This document shows, in pieces, positions 7,235 through 15,791 of a stretch of 38,801 nucleotides of DNA. The translations under genes and the position numbers were made by a program. The stretch is from NCBI RefSeq assembly GCF_020172665.1, contig NZ_CP083985.1:3387611-3426411 (forward strand), in the 5' to 3' direction. The notes under the pieces are model-generated. The model had not been told where the DNA came from and ran no database searches. It saw only the letters and a program-made list of their open reading frames with translations. Numbering within the stretch: the first letter of the stretch is position 1; each line of letters starts with the position of its first letter. The stretch is from [Mycobacterium] zoologicum (GTDB lineage: Bacteria; Actinomycetota; Actinomycetes; Mycobacteriales; Mycobacteriaceae).

Positions 7235-8119
7235 TCAGGCCGCGGCGCGCATCAAGTGCGTCTCGATGCGGCGGACGGTCTCCCACGGCCGGCGCCGGAC
7301 GTCGTCGGCGATGATCGGGATCACCACCCAGCCCAGCTCCTCCAATGCGGCGCGCCGCTGACGTTCGTAGACGAACGCGTCGGGCCCCTCGTGCCAGACG
7401 ACGCCGTCGTACTCGACCGCGACTCGCTGCTGCACCCAGGCGAAGTCCACCCGCCACGTCCGGTGATTGCGATCCACGATTTCGTGCTGCAGGACGGGCA
7501 GCGGCAAACCGCCGTCGATCATCATCAGCCGCGACTCGCTCTCCATCTCCGATCCCGCCAGCGCGTCAGCCAGCGGCAGCAGTTCACGCACGTCCACGAT
7601 CCCGCGCCGGCCTGCCTGTCGGATGGCGGCGAGCTGCAACTCATGCTGCGTGCAGGTACCGCTGCGCAGCGCGGCATCCAGCGTCGCCAACGCCCGCGGA
7701 CGACTCAGCGAACGGGCGACCTCGATCGCGGTCCACGCCGGCGCGGTCGCCGGGCGGCCGGCGACTTCGCTCAGTGGTGCGCCCTCGCGCCGGTGCACCA
7801 CCAGCCCGTCGGCGTGGCGTAGTTGTTGGCCCGGTGGATTGAGCACGTGCAGATCGACGGGTTCCTCGGTGTCAAAGCCGTATGCCGCGGCCGCGGTCGC
7901 CAGACAGACCGCCACCGTGGTGCCAGTCGCCAGATCCAGCCCACGCAGCCGCAGCTCGGCGTCCAACTCCCCGTCGCCGTAGATGCCGTACCAAACCTTT
8001 TGCAGCGGACCATGTTTGAGTTCGCGTTCCAGGCCACGGCGAGTGAGGAACGTCAGCGCCTGCGCGGACGTCACCACCCCGCCCTGACGGTCGAGCAGTT
8101 GACGCAATCGGGGGTCCAT
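7235..8119 (-). CDS. AbiEi-like antitoxin-domain / DUF559 nuclease-fold protein
   Basis: A 294-residue protein with two parts. Residues 1-70 form a winged-helix-like segment (GGVVTSAQALTFLTRRGLERELKHGPLQKVWYGIY) typical of the N-terminal domain of type IV AbiEi antitoxins. The C-terminal part, about 190-290, has the DUF559/Vsr-like PD-(D/E)xK pattern: a Glu in MESESR, then RVDFAW and VAVEYDG as the catalytic Asp and Glu-containing strands, ending with a VIPIIADDVRRRP segment. Such proteins occur in several copies in many mycobacteria, without a proven function; no AbiEii toxin is adjacent. It has no counterpart between Rv3304 and the ami genes in M. tuberculosis and is bracketed by inverted repeat copies A and B, so it looks like an accessory insertion. 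ATG 8117-8119 is the first start, without a clear Shine-Dalgarno site. Confidence 0.75.
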   Translation of the reverse strand: MDPRLRQLLDRQGGVVTSAQALTFLTRRGLERELKHGPLQKVWYGIYGDGELDAELRLRGLDLATGTTVAVCLATAAAAYGFDTEEPVDLHVLNPPGQQLRHADGLVVHRREGAPLSEVAGRPATAPAWTAIEVARSLSRPRALATLDAALRSGTCTQHELQLAAIRQAGRRGIVDVRELLPLADALAGSEMESESRLMMIDGGLPLPVLQHEIVDRNHRTWRVDFAWVQQRVAVEYDGVVWHEGPDAFVYERQRRAALEELGWVVIPIIADDVRRRPWETVRRIETHLMRAAA

Positions 8120-8220
8120 GCCGCAGATCGTCGGCGCGGGACGCGAGAACGGGTTGCCTCACGGCGACCCGGCCGGCGCGAATTGTGGATCAAGGCCGGA
8201 CTGTGCACCATCTCGTGTGG

Positions 8221-8285
8221 GCCCGAAGGTGCGTGACTGTACGGGAATTACAGCGTGTCGTTGTACAGACCCGCACGCTCGCGCC
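8221..8285 (-). repeat. Intergenic palindromic element, copy B (subtype 1, inverted)
   Basis: Read on the minus strand it begins GGCGCGAGCGTGCGGGTCTG and continues TACAACGACACG, matching copy A almost base for base over the first 31 positions. It lies between the start of the DUF559 gene and the stop of the amidohydrolase gene. Confidence 0.7.
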
Positions 8286-8298
8286 AAAGGGGGGGAGG

Positions 8299-9486
8299 CT
8301 AGTCCGGCACGGCCTGATCGACGATGCCCGTCATCACCCGAACGCCGACCGCCAGCGCCCGCTCATCGAGATCGAACGTCGGCTGGTGCAGGTCCAGTTG
8401 CGAGCCACTGCCCGACCACACCCCGAGCCTGGCCATCGCGCCGGGAACCTCTTCGAGGTACCAGGAGAAGTCCTCCCCGCCGCCGGATTGCCGGGTGTCG
8501 GCCAGCACGTCGGGGCCGATGGCCTCGATCGCGTGGGTGAGCATCCGGGTGGACTGCTCCTCGTTGACCACGGGCGGAACCCCGCGGTAGTAGTACAGCG
8601 TGTGGTCGACGTGCAGCGGCGCCAGCAATGAGTCCACCGCCTCCTCGACGATGCCCTGCATCGCCAGCCAGGTCTCACGACTGGCGGTGCGCACCGTTCC
8701 GGCCAGCCGGCCGGCCTGCGGAATCGCGTTCGCGGCCGCACCCGCGCTGACCGCCCCCCACACCATGACGGTGTCGTCGCGCGGATCGATGCGCCGCGAC
8801 AACACGCCCGGCAGCCCGGTGATCAGCGTTCCCAACCCGTAGACCAGATCCGAGGTCAGGTGCGGCCGCGAGGTGTGCCCGCCGGGACCGTTGACGCTGA
8901 TCTCGATGGTGTCGGCCGCCGACGTGATCGGCCCCGGGATGGTGGCCACCTTGCCGACCTCCAGGCGCGGGTCGCAGTGCAGCGCGAAGATCCGGCTGAC
9001 CCCGTTCAACACACCGGCGGCGATCGCGTCGATGGCACCGCCGGGCATCAGTTCCTCGGCGGCTTGGAACACCAGCCGCACCCCCACCGGCAATCCGGCG
9101 CTGCGGTCGGCTTCGGCCATCGCCAGCGCGGCGCCCAGCAGGATCGCGGTATGCGCGTCGTGACCGCAGGCGTGGGTCACCCCCGGCACCAGCGAGGCAT
9201 ACGGCGCGCCGGTCTGCTCGGTCATCGGCAGCGCGTCGATGTCGGCCCGCAAGGCGATACGCGGCCCGTCCTCGGGGCCGAAGTCACAGGTCAGGCCGGT
9301 TCCCGACGGCAGCACCTTGGGGTTGAGGCCGGCACCGGCGAGCCGCTCGGCGATGAACTGAGTAGTGGCGAACTCCTGCCGGCTCAGCTCCGGGTGGCGG
9401 TGCAGATGCCGCCGCCAGGCCACCAGCTCGTCCGCGTTGTTGGCCAGCCACGCGTTGGCGGCCACAGATGCCAGACCTGGAGACAT
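8299..9486 (-). CDS. amiB1: M20-family amidohydrolase (AmiA1/AmiB1 type)
   Basis: A 395-residue metal-dependent aminoacylase/carboxypeptidase that hydrolyses N-acyl or amide bonds. M20 metal-site landmarks are visible in order: HACGHDAHTAILLG, QAAEELMPGG (catalytic Glu pair), FALHCDPRLEVG, the dimerisation-domain GPGGHTSRPH, and SGGGEDFSWYLEEVPG near the C-terminus. M. tuberculosis has two adjacent genes here, amiA1 and amiB1 (Rv3305c, Rv3306c); only one is present in this window. I use amiB1 because it is the copy divergent from deoD, but amiA1 is equally possible. ATG 9484-9486 lies 6 nt after a GATACT box, which would make it leaderless; there is no Shine-Dalgarno site. Confidence 0.85.
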   Translation of the reverse strand: MSPGLASVAANAWLANNADELVAWRRHLHRHPELSRQEFATTQFIAERLAGAGLNPKVLPSGTGLTCDFGPEDGPRIALRADIDALPMTEQTGAPYASLVPGVTHACGHDAHTAILLGAALAMAEADRSAGLPVGVRLVFQAAEELMPGGAIDAIAAGVLNGVSRIFALHCDPRLEVGKVATIPGPITSAADTIEISVNGPGGHTSRPHLTSDLVYGLGTLITGLPGVLSRRIDPRDDTVMVWGAVSAGAAANAIPQAGRLAGTVRTASRETWLAMQGIVEEAVDSLLAPLHVDHTLYYYRGVPPVVNEEQSTRMLTHAIEAIGPDVLADTRQSGGGEDFSWYLEEVPGAMARLGVWSGSGSQLDLHQPTFDLDERALAVGVRVMTGIVDQAVPD

Positions 9487-9492
9487 TTAGGC

Positions 9493-9521
9493 AGTATCGC
9501 ACCGTTGCACGCGGCTAAGCT
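9493..9521. promoter_or_regulatory. Divergent promoter region amiB1 / deoD
   Basis: The minus strand has GATACT (complement of 9493-9498) 6 nt before the amidohydrolase ATG; the plus strand has TAAGCT (9516-9521) 8 nt before the deoD GTG. Only 43 nt separate the two start codons and neither has a ribosome binding site. The deoD box fits the TAnnnT pattern; the amiB1 box is a weaker GAnnnT variant. Confidence 0.45.
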
Positions 9522-9529
9522 CGGGGGCT

Positions 9530-10318
9530 GTGACGGTTCCGCTGGCAATCCAGGCTGCTGCGGTGGTGGCCCGGCACACCGGCGCCGCCAGCCATGACGT
9601 GGCGATCGTGCTCGGTTCCGGCTGGGCGCCCGCGGTCGCCGCGCTGGGCTCGGCCAACGCGACGATCCCGATGGCCGACCTGCCGGGGTTCAGCTCACCG
9701 ACGGCGGTCGGCCACACCGGCGAGGTGGTCTCGATGGAGATCGGCGACCACCGGGTACTGGTTCTGGTCGGCCGAATCCACGCCTACGAGGGCCACAGCC
9801 TGGCCGACGTGGTGCGACCGGTGCGCACGGCGGTCGCGGCCGGAGCCACCACGGTGATTCTGACCAATGCGGCCGGCGGTCTGAGGGACAGCTACCAGGT
9901 CGGCCAGCCGGTGCTCATCAGCGACCACCTGAACCTGACCGGACGTTCTCCGCTGCGCGGCGCGCACTTCGTCGACATGGTCGACGCCTACACCCCGGCA
10001 CTGCGGGCACTGGCCCTGCAGGTCGACCCGACGCTGGCCGAAGGCGTCTACGCCGGGATGCCCGGCCCGCAATACGAGACGCCCGCGGAGATCCGGATGC
10101 TGCGCACGCTGGGTGCCGATCTGGTCGGCATGTCGACCGTGCACGAGGCGATCGCCGCCCGCGCCGCCGGCGCCCAGGTGCTGGGGGTGTCGCTGGTGAC
10201 CAACCTGGCAGCCGGGATCACCGGCGAGCCGCTCAGCCACGCCGAGGTGCTGGCCACCGGCCGGGAGTCGGCGGCGGGCATGGGCGCGCTGCTCGCCGAC
10301 GTCGTGACCCGGCTGTGA
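9530..10318 (+). CDS. deoD: Purine nucleoside phosphorylase
   Basis: A 262-residue trimeric-type purine nucleoside phosphorylase that splits inosine and guanosine with phosphate into base plus ribose 1-phosphate. Signature segments: [14 protein letters not shown] (phosphate loop), [10 protein letters not shown] (His), ILTNAAGGL (purine-binding region), [17 protein letters not shown], and [10 protein letters not shown]. It corresponds to M. tuberculosis Rv3307. The GTG start at 9530 is 8 nt after a TAAGCT box. The stop codon overlaps the start of pmmB by 4 nt (GTGA), so the two are co-translated; ribose 1-phosphate made here is a natural substrate for a phosphopentomutase-like activity of the next gene. 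Confidence 0.93.
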   Translation: MTVPLAIQAAAVVARHTGAASHDVAIVLGSGWAPAVAALGSANATIPMADLPGFSSPTAVGHTGEVVSMEIGDHRVLVLVGRIHAYEGHSLADVVRPVRTAVAAGATTVILTNAAGGLRDSYQVGQPVLISDHLNLTGRSPLRGAHFVDMVDAYTPALRALALQVDPTLAEGVYAGMPGPQYETPAEIRMLRTLGADLVGMSTVHEAIAARAAGAQVLGVSLVTNLAAGITGEPLSHAEVLATGRESAAGMGALLADVVTRL

Positions 10319-11943
10319 ATCCAGCGGACTGGATCGCCCACGACCCCGACCCGGTGACCGCCGCGGAGTTGCGCGGGTGCAGCGCCGCAGAGCTGACCGC
10401 CCGGTTCGCCGCGCCGCTGCGGTTCGGCACCGCCGGCCTGCGAGGCCCGGTACGCGGCGGCCCCGATGCGATGAACCTCGCCGTGGTGCTGCGCGCCAGC
10501 TGGGCGGTGGCGACGGTGCTGACCGCGCGCGGGCACGCGAGCGCGACGGTGGTGGTGGGCCGCGATGCGCGCCACGGCTCGGAGTCGTTTGCGGCGGCGA
10601 CCGCGCAAGTGCTTGCCGCCGCGGGCTTTTCAGTGCTGCTGCTGCCCGATCCGTTGCCGACGCCGGTCGTGGCGTTCGCGGTGCGGCAGACCGGAGCCGC
10701 GGCCGGCATCCAGATCACCGCATCGCACAACCCGGCGGCCGACAACGGCTACAAGGTGTACTTCGACGGCGGGCTGCAGATCGTCTCGCCGATCGACACC
10801 GAGATCGAGACCGCGATGGCCGCCGCTCCCCCGGCCGACGAGATCCCGCGTCAACCGGTGGCCCCGACCGGGCAGGAGCTGGTGGCGGGCTATATCGCGA
10901 GGGCGGCAACGGTGCGACGTCATCGCGGGCAGGTCCGGGTGGCGCTGACCCCGCTGCACGGGGTGGGCGGCGAGACGGCGGTCGCGGCGTTGCGTGCCGC
11001 TGGGATCAGCGATATCCGCACCGTGGCAACCCAATTCGATCCCGATCCGGATTTCCCGACGGTGGCGTTCCCCAATCCGGAGGAGCCCGGCGCCACTGAT
11101 GAGCTGCTGAAGTCAGCCGCCGAGGCCGGCGCCGACATCGCGATCGCGCTGGATCCCGATGCCGACCGGTGCGCGCTGGGCATCCAGACGCCAGAGGGCT
11201 GGCGCATGCTCACCGGCAACGAAACCGGTTGGCTGTTGGGCGATTATCTGCTGTCCGAACTGCCGGCGGGCGGGGCGGCGGGTGCGGTGGTGGCAAGCAG
11301 CGTGGTCTCGTCGCGGATGCTGGCCGGTATCGCGCAGCACTATGGCGCCCGCCATGTCGAGACGTTGACCGGGTTCAAGTGGCTGGCACGGGCCGACACC
11401 GGTCTGCCCGGGGCCACCTTGATCTACGCCTACGAGGAGGCGATCGGCTACTGCGTGGATCCGGACGCGGTCCGCGACAAGGACGGCATCAGCACTGCGG
11501 TGCTGGCCTGTGATCTGGTTGCAGCCCTACGTGATCGGGGTGCCACGCTGACTGCGGCGCTGGAGACGCTGGCCCGCCGGCACGGCGTGCATGTGACCGA
11601 CGCGGTCACCCGCCGGCTTGCCGACCCGAGCGAGGCGGCGGCGGTGATGGCCCGGTTGCGTGCCGATCCGCCGAAGGAACTGGCCGGATTCGCTTTGGCC
11701 GCAACCGATCTGCTGCACCGCGACGGGCCTGTCACCGACGCTTTGGAGTTCACCGGCAGCCGCGACGGCACCTCGGTGCGGGCGGTGGTGCGGCCGTCGG
11801 GCACCGAGCCGAAGCTCAAGTGCTATCTGGAAGTGGCCAGGGAACCATCGGAGCCCCTCGACCCTTTCGCCGACCTGGCCGACGACCGCGCCCAGGCCAC
11901 AAAGGTCTGCGCGGCACTGGCCGACGCGGTGCGCGACTGGTAG
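10315..11943 (+). CDS. pmmB: Phosphohexomutase PmmB (phosphomannomutase/phosphopentomutase family)
   Basis: A 542-residue alpha-D-phosphohexomutase, the M. tuberculosis Rv3308 homologue. The active-site serine is in [16 protein letters not shown] (Ser137), the metal-binding loop is [11 protein letters not shown], the sugar-binding loop [10 protein letters not shown], and the C-terminal phosphate-binding loop [14 protein letters not shown]. Annotated in M. tuberculosis as a phosphomannomutase, but the long form and the tight linkage with deoD fit a phosphopentomutase role (ribose 1-phosphate to ribose 5-phosphate) just as well. The GTG start at 10315 overlaps the deoD stop by 4 nt. It ends one base before the convergent upp gene. 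Confidence 0.9.
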   Translation: MNPADWIAHDPDPVTAAELRGCSAAELTARFAAPLRFGTAGLRGPVRGGPDAMNLAVVLRASWAVATVLTARGHASATVVVGRDARHGSESFAAATAQVLAAAGFSVLLLPDPLPTPVVAFAVRQTGAAAGIQITASHNPAADNGYKVYFDGGLQIVSPIDTEIETAMAAAPPADEIPRQPVAPTGQELVAGYIARAATVRRHRGQVRVALTPLHGVGGETAVAALRAAGISDIRTVATQFDPDPDFPTVAFPNPEEPGATDELLKSAAEAGADIAIALDPDADRCALGIQTPEGWRMLTGNETGWLLGDYLLSELPAGGAAGAVVASSVVSSRMLAGIAQHYGARHVETLTGFKWLARADTGLPGATLIYAYEEAIGYCVDPDAVRDKDGISTAVLACDLVAALRDRGATLTAALETLARRHGVHVTDAVTRRLADPSEAAAVMARLRADPPKELAGFALAATDLLHRDGPVTDALEFTGSRDGTSVRAVVRPSGTEPKLKCYLEVAREPSEPLDPFADLADDRAQATKVCAALADAVRDW

Positions 11944-11944
11944 C

Positions 11945-12568
11945 TCAGCGCGGTCCGAACTGGCGGTCGCCGGCGTCGCCGAGCCCCGGCACGATGAACG
12001 CGTCGTCGTTGAGTCGCTCATCGACGGCCGCGGTGACAAGCCGCGCCGGGAAACCGGAATCTTCCAGTGCCGCAATGCCCTCCGGTGCGGCCACCACGCA
12101 CACCACGGTGACGTCGGTGGCGCCGCGTTCGGCCAGCAGGCCGATGGCGTGCACCAGTGAGCCGCCGGTGGCCAGCATCGGGTCCAGGACCATGACCGGC
12201 TGGTCGCTCAGGTCCGCCGGCAGTGAGGCCAGATACGGCATCGGAACATGGGTGGCCTCGTTGCGCGCCACGCCGACGAACCCGACGGCCGCCTCCGGGA
12301 TCAGGGCGTGGGCGGCGTCGAGCATGCCCAGCCCGGCACGCAGCACCGGCACCAGCAGCGGCGGGCGGCCCAGTCGGGCCCCGGCGGTCTCTGCCAGCGG
12401 TGTGCGCACCGTGATCTGTTCACGGGGTGCGTCGCGGGTGGCCTCGTAGATCAGCATCCAGGTCAACTCATGCAGAGCCGAGCGGAAGGTGGCTCGATCG
12501 CTGCGCTCGTCGCGCAGGGTGCTCAGCCGCGCCGCGGCCAACGGGTGATCGATGACGCACACGTCCAC
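11945..12568 (-). CDS. upp: Uracil phosphoribosyltransferase
   Basis: A 207-residue pyrimidine-salvage enzyme that makes UMP from uracil and PRPP. The PRPP-binding loop [13 protein letters not shown] is at residues 125-137 and the uracil-binding C-terminal segment [13 protein letters not shown] closes the protein. Corresponds to M. tuberculosis Rv3309c. The start GTG (12566-12568) lies 7 nt after a TAGGGT box and lacks a Shine-Dalgarno site, consistent with a leaderless mRNA. Together with cdd, deoA, add and deoD it gives this region nearly a full nucleoside-salvage set. Confidence 0.93.
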   Translation of the reverse strand: MDVCVIDHPLAAARLSTLRDERSDRATFRSALHELTWMLIYEATRDAPREQITVRTPLAETAGARLGRPPLLVPVLRAGLGMLDAAHALIPEAAVGFVGVARNEATHVPMPYLASLPADLSDQPVMVLDPMLATGGSLVHAIGLLAERGATDVTVVCVVAAPEGIAALEDSGFPARLVTAAVDERLNDDAFIVPGLGDAGDRQFGPR

Positions 12569-12575
12569 GCCAGCG

Positions 12576-12581
12576 ACCCTA
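12576..12581 (-). promoter_or_regulatory. -10 box of a leaderless upp promoter
   Basis: TAGGGT on the minus strand is 7 nt upstream of the upp GTG codon. It lies in the 17-nt gap after the stop codon of the upstream secreted hydrolase gene. Confidence 0.5.
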
Positions 12582-12585
12582 CGGG

Positions 12586-14004
12586 TTATGTGTCGAGATA
12601 GTTGAAGAGACTAAAGCCCAGTCCGGCCAGGTCCAGCAGCGGCTCGGCGGAGATCAGCGGTGCACCGTTGAAGATGGCGTCCGGCCCCAGCACGTCGAGC
12701 AGGTTCCACTGGGTGGCCAGGTCCTGCCATGCGGTGAGCAGCGAGTGGTCCAGGTCGATGGTCAGGTGGTAGCCGGTCAGCATCGCGTCGATGATCGACT
12801 GCGACAGCGGCGCCTGACCGGCGAAGTCCAGCAGGTGGTTGACGGTGTTGGTCAGGCTCTGCACGCCGGCGTACTGCAGTCCGGCCAGCATCTGCAGCGG
12901 GTCCATCCGCAGCAGGAATCCGGCGGCGCCGGTGTCCTCCGAGAGGTGTCCGCTGGCGGTGACCGCCCATGGGCCGGCCGCACCGATCGGGTCGACACCG
13001 CCCACGGTGAACCCGGCATCGGGGGCGCCGGGGTTGCCGTAGGACCAGTCGATGGTCGTCTTCAGGATGGGCGCCAGCGCGTCGCCGACCAACTTGCCGA
13101 CGTCCCCGAGCCCGTAGAGCGGCCCCAGGATCGGCAACTGGTCGGTGGGCAGCATGTAGAAGTCGTTCGCCCCGATCGAGCCGAGGTCGATGGCGTTGCC
13201 GAGGTTGTCGTTGAAGTAGGCGCCGTGCACCGCCAGAATCCCCATCAGCGCGTTGAGCACGGCCACGATGTTGGTGGGGTCCTGCGGGAAGTTCGACCAG
13301 CCGTCGTATTCGTTGCTGTAGATGCTGGCGTGGAAGTCGGTCGGGGCCGCGCCGATGCCCAACGGAATGCCGAGGAACGGGATGTGTTGCATGTTGCCGT
13401 CCAAGCCGTTGGCGAAGTCCAGCCGGCTCAGGATGCCGCCGATCGGGCTGTTGGGGTCACCGATCAGCACAAAGTTCACATTGTCCGGGTTGTAGGCGCC
13501 GCCCGGCACATCGGCGAGCAGCTTCTGCATCGCCAGCGTGGCGATCACCGCACTCTGCGAGTAGCCGAACACCGTGACGTCATCGCCGGCCTCCAACTGC
13601 GGGCGAATCGCGGCGTCGAGGCTGGCAGCGCCCTGCGCCAGCGAGTCCGCGAAGTTCAGCTGCGGGACCGGCAGCGGCTGGCAGACGATCGGGCAGAACT
13701 GCTCGGGGGTGACCAAGCCCTCGAACCCATAGCCGGGGAACATCGACTGCCCGGCAAACCACGGGGTGGTCGGCTGCAGGTAGAAGGCCCGCACCACATC
13801 CATGTAGTTGCCGACGGTCGGGTCGGCCTGGCCGGTGCCGGACATGATCCAGCCCTCGTCGGCCAGCAGCGCGATCTCTGCGACCAGGTTGTCAAGCCGG
13901 GCCGCCCATGCCGGGGACAACAGCGCTGCCGGGCCCAGCACGGCGGCGCCCAGGACGGCGGCTAACGGTGCAGTACCGAGTCGACGCAGCCGCTTCACCG
14001 TCAT
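12586..14004 (-). CDS. Secreted PE-PPE-domain serine hydrolase, copy 1
   Basis: A 472-residue exported alpha/beta-hydrolase of the PE-PPE C-terminal domain family (PF08237), which is normally fused to PE or PPE modules; here it follows an ordinary Sec signal (residues 4-35, likely cleavage after PAWA). The nucleophile is Ser149 in [10 protein letters not shown], the GxSxS form typical of this family. The conserved [11 protein letters not shown] and [17 protein letters not shown] segments hold the probable acidic and histidine residues. Family members that have been tested are esterases or lipases; substrate unknown here. Two cysteines in [10 protein letters not shown] may form a disulfide. 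I start at ATG 14002-14004 because GGAGGT lies 6 nt upstream and the signal begins there; an ATG 12 codons upstream lacks a site. Sits between upp and satS, where M. tuberculosis has sapM. Confidence 0.8.
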   Translation of the reverse strand: MTVKRLRRLGTAPLAAVLGAAVLGPAALLSPAWAARLDNLVAEIALLADEGWIMSGTGQADPTVGNYMDVVRAFYLQPTTPWFAGQSMFPGYGFEGLVTPEQFCPIVCQPLPVPQLNFADSLAQGAASLDAAIRPQLEAGDDVTVFGYSQSAVIATLAMQKLLADVPGGAYNPDNVNFVLIGDPNSPIGGILSRLDFANGLDGNMQHIPFLGIPLGIGAAPTDFHASIYSNEYDGWSNFPQDPTNIVAVLNALMGILAVHGAYFNDNLGNAIDLGSIGANDFYMLPTDQLPILGPLYGLGDVGKLVGDALAPILKTTIDWSYGNPGAPDAGFTVGGVDPIGAAGPWAVTASGHLSEDTGAAGFLLRMDPLQMLAGLQYAGVQSLTNTVNHLLDFAGQAPLSQSIIDAMLTGYHLTIDLDHSLLTAWQDLATQWNLLDVLGPDAIFNGAPLISAEPLLDLAGLGFSLFNYLDT

Positions 14005-14151
14005 GCCAGACCTCCGCACCCTTGACGAACTGTGTTCCAACTAATAACACAACGCTTGACTATCAGCCGGATTTAAGGATTCACCTTGAATGAGAGCACG
14101 GACGTTGTCAAATGGAACACGCGCGCGGCGGTCCGGCGGGCCTGGCGAGTT

Positions 14152-15639
14152 CTAGGCGCCGAAGACGTTGAAGATGTCGAAACCCGCGCCGACCAGCGCC
14201 AGCAGGCCGTCGCCGGGAATACCCACCCCGCTCAGCACGGCGTCGGGGCCCAGCACATCGGACAGATCCATGGAATTGGCGAGGCTGCTCCACGCATCCA
14301 ACAGCGACTTGTCGATCGAGTTGATCAGGTCGTATCCGGTGATGGTCTGCAGGAAGTCGGTGATGCCGGCGATGGTGCTGATGTCACCGGCCGAGAGGAC
14401 ACCCCCGCTGGCGGCGGCCGCGACATTGGCCCACGGACCGACGAGGCTTTGGATCAGCGCGTTCTCGACGCCAGCGAGCATCTGCAGCGGGTCCATCTTG
14501 GGGAACAGACCGGTGACGCTTGAGCCATCGTAGAGCTCGCCGGTGGGGGTCATGGCCCACGGTCCCCCGGCCACCCCGAACGCCTGTTGGTAGGGGCTGC
14601 CGCTGATGAAGTCGCCGGCCGGGATCTTGTAGAGGCCGTTGACCTCCGGATCCCCGGCGTTGCCGTAGCCCCAGCCGATGGCCAGCCGGGCCCACGGTGA
14701 GAAGAAGTCGCCAAAGAACTGCCCGGGAATACCGCCGTTGTACATGAACTGCAGAATCGGGAGATTCTGCGGAATCATGTAGAAGTTGGCATCGCCGATG
14801 GTGCCGATATTGATAGCGCTGGCCATCTGTTCGGCGCTGTAATCCGGGTAATACGGGTGCACGGTTAGGATGCCGATCAGAGCGTTGATCACGGCCAGGA
14901 TGTTGGTCGGATCCTGCGGGAAATTGGCCCAGCCGTCATACTCGCCGGTGTAGATGTCGGTCGAGATATGTGCGGTGGGAGTGGGATCCAGGCTCAGCGG
15001 GATGTTCACGAACGGGACGTGCTGATCACCCGGGAACTGGAAGCGATCCAGGATGCCCCCGATCGGGTTGTTCGGGTCACCGATCAGGACCACGTGCAGG
15101 TTGCCCAGCTGATCCATGGTCGGGTTGCCGGCGGTGCCGGCGCCTGCGATCAAGTTGTTCATCTCAATGGAGGCGATCGACGCGCTCTGCGAATAACCGA
15201 ACACGGTGACGCCTGAACCGGCCAGCAGCTGCGGCACGATCGACTGGTCCAGTGCGGCGACACCGGCGTCCAGCGATTGGCTGAAGTTGAGCGGCGGCGC
15301 CCCCGGGATGCACACGAACGGGCAGAACTGCTCCGGGGTGACCAGGCCGGTGAAGTCATAGCCGGGAAACGTCGGCTGGCCGGGGAAATGCGGTGGCGAC
15401 GGCTGCAGGAAGTTCGCCAGAATCTGGCTGATGTAGGGCCCGACGGTGGGATCGGGCACACCGGTGCCGCTCATGATCCAGCCCTCGTCGGCGAGCAACC
15501 GCAGCCGGGCACTGAGCTGCTCGGCGCCGGAAGCGGCCAACGTCCACAGCGGCCCCAGAGTCGAGGCCCCACCCACCACCGACACGCACAGCGCTGTCAG
15601 TGCTGCGGCGCTGAGCGCGCGCACTTTTTCTGCCGTCAT
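14152..15639 (-). CDS. Secreted PE-PPE-domain serine hydrolase, copy 2
   Basis: A 495-residue paralogue of the protein at 12586-14004, in the same orientation. It shares [19 protein letters not shown], [16 protein letters not shown], the nucleophile motif [10 protein letters not shown] (Ser150), IGDPNxPIGGIL, and [25 protein letters not shown] followed by VHPYY. The signal peptide is shorter in positive charge (MTAEKVRALSAAALTALCV). ATG 15637-15639 has GGAGGT 4-5 nt upstream. The two copies are 147 nt apart and differ throughout, so the duplication is old. This gene is divergent from satS (152 nt between starts), which suggests shared regulation with the export chaperone. Predicted secreted esterase; substrate unknown. 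Confidence 0.8.
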   Translation of the reverse strand: MTAEKVRALSAAALTALCVSVVGGASTLGPLWTLAASGAEQLSARLRLLADEGWIMSGTGVPDPTVGPYISQILANFLQPSPPHFPGQPTFPGYDFTGLVTPEQFCPFVCIPGAPPLNFSQSLDAGVAALDQSIVPQLLAGSGVTVFGYSQSASIASIEMNNLIAGAGTAGNPTMDQLGNLHVVLIGDPNNPIGGILDRFQFPGDQHVPFVNIPLSLDPTPTAHISTDIYTGEYDGWANFPQDPTNILAVINALIGILTVHPYYPDYSAEQMASAINIGTIGDANFYMIPQNLPILQFMYNGGIPGQFFGDFFSPWARLAIGWGYGNAGDPEVNGLYKIPAGDFISGSPYQQAFGVAGGPWAMTPTGELYDGSSVTGLFPKMDPLQMLAGVENALIQSLVGPWANVAAAASGGVLSAGDISTIAGITDFLQTITGYDLINSIDKSLLDAWSSLANSMDLSDVLGPDAVLSGVGIPGDGLLALVGAGFDIFNVFGA

Positions 15640-15778
15640 GACGACCTCCCCGACCGCGAATCTGTGTTCTGGATCACATCCGCTGGTGCGACCCTAACGG
15701 TTAGATGAATAGCGCGCCAAGATTCGACACGGAGCATTAAGGAATCTCCCCGGTTCAAGCACCCCGGCGCTGTCTCGT

Positions 15779-15784
15779 TATCCT
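15779..15784 (+). promoter_or_regulatory. -10 box of a leaderless satS promoter
   Basis: TATCCT lies 7 nt before the ATG at 15792; no Shine-Dalgarno site is present between them. Confidence 0.5.
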
Positions 15785-15791
15785 GTGCCGC

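Noticed and set aside
6588..7457. N-terminal extension of lpdA back to 7457
   Set aside because: It would run antisense through the whole GGCT-like gene; homology and the leaderless -10 box place the start at GTG 6587.
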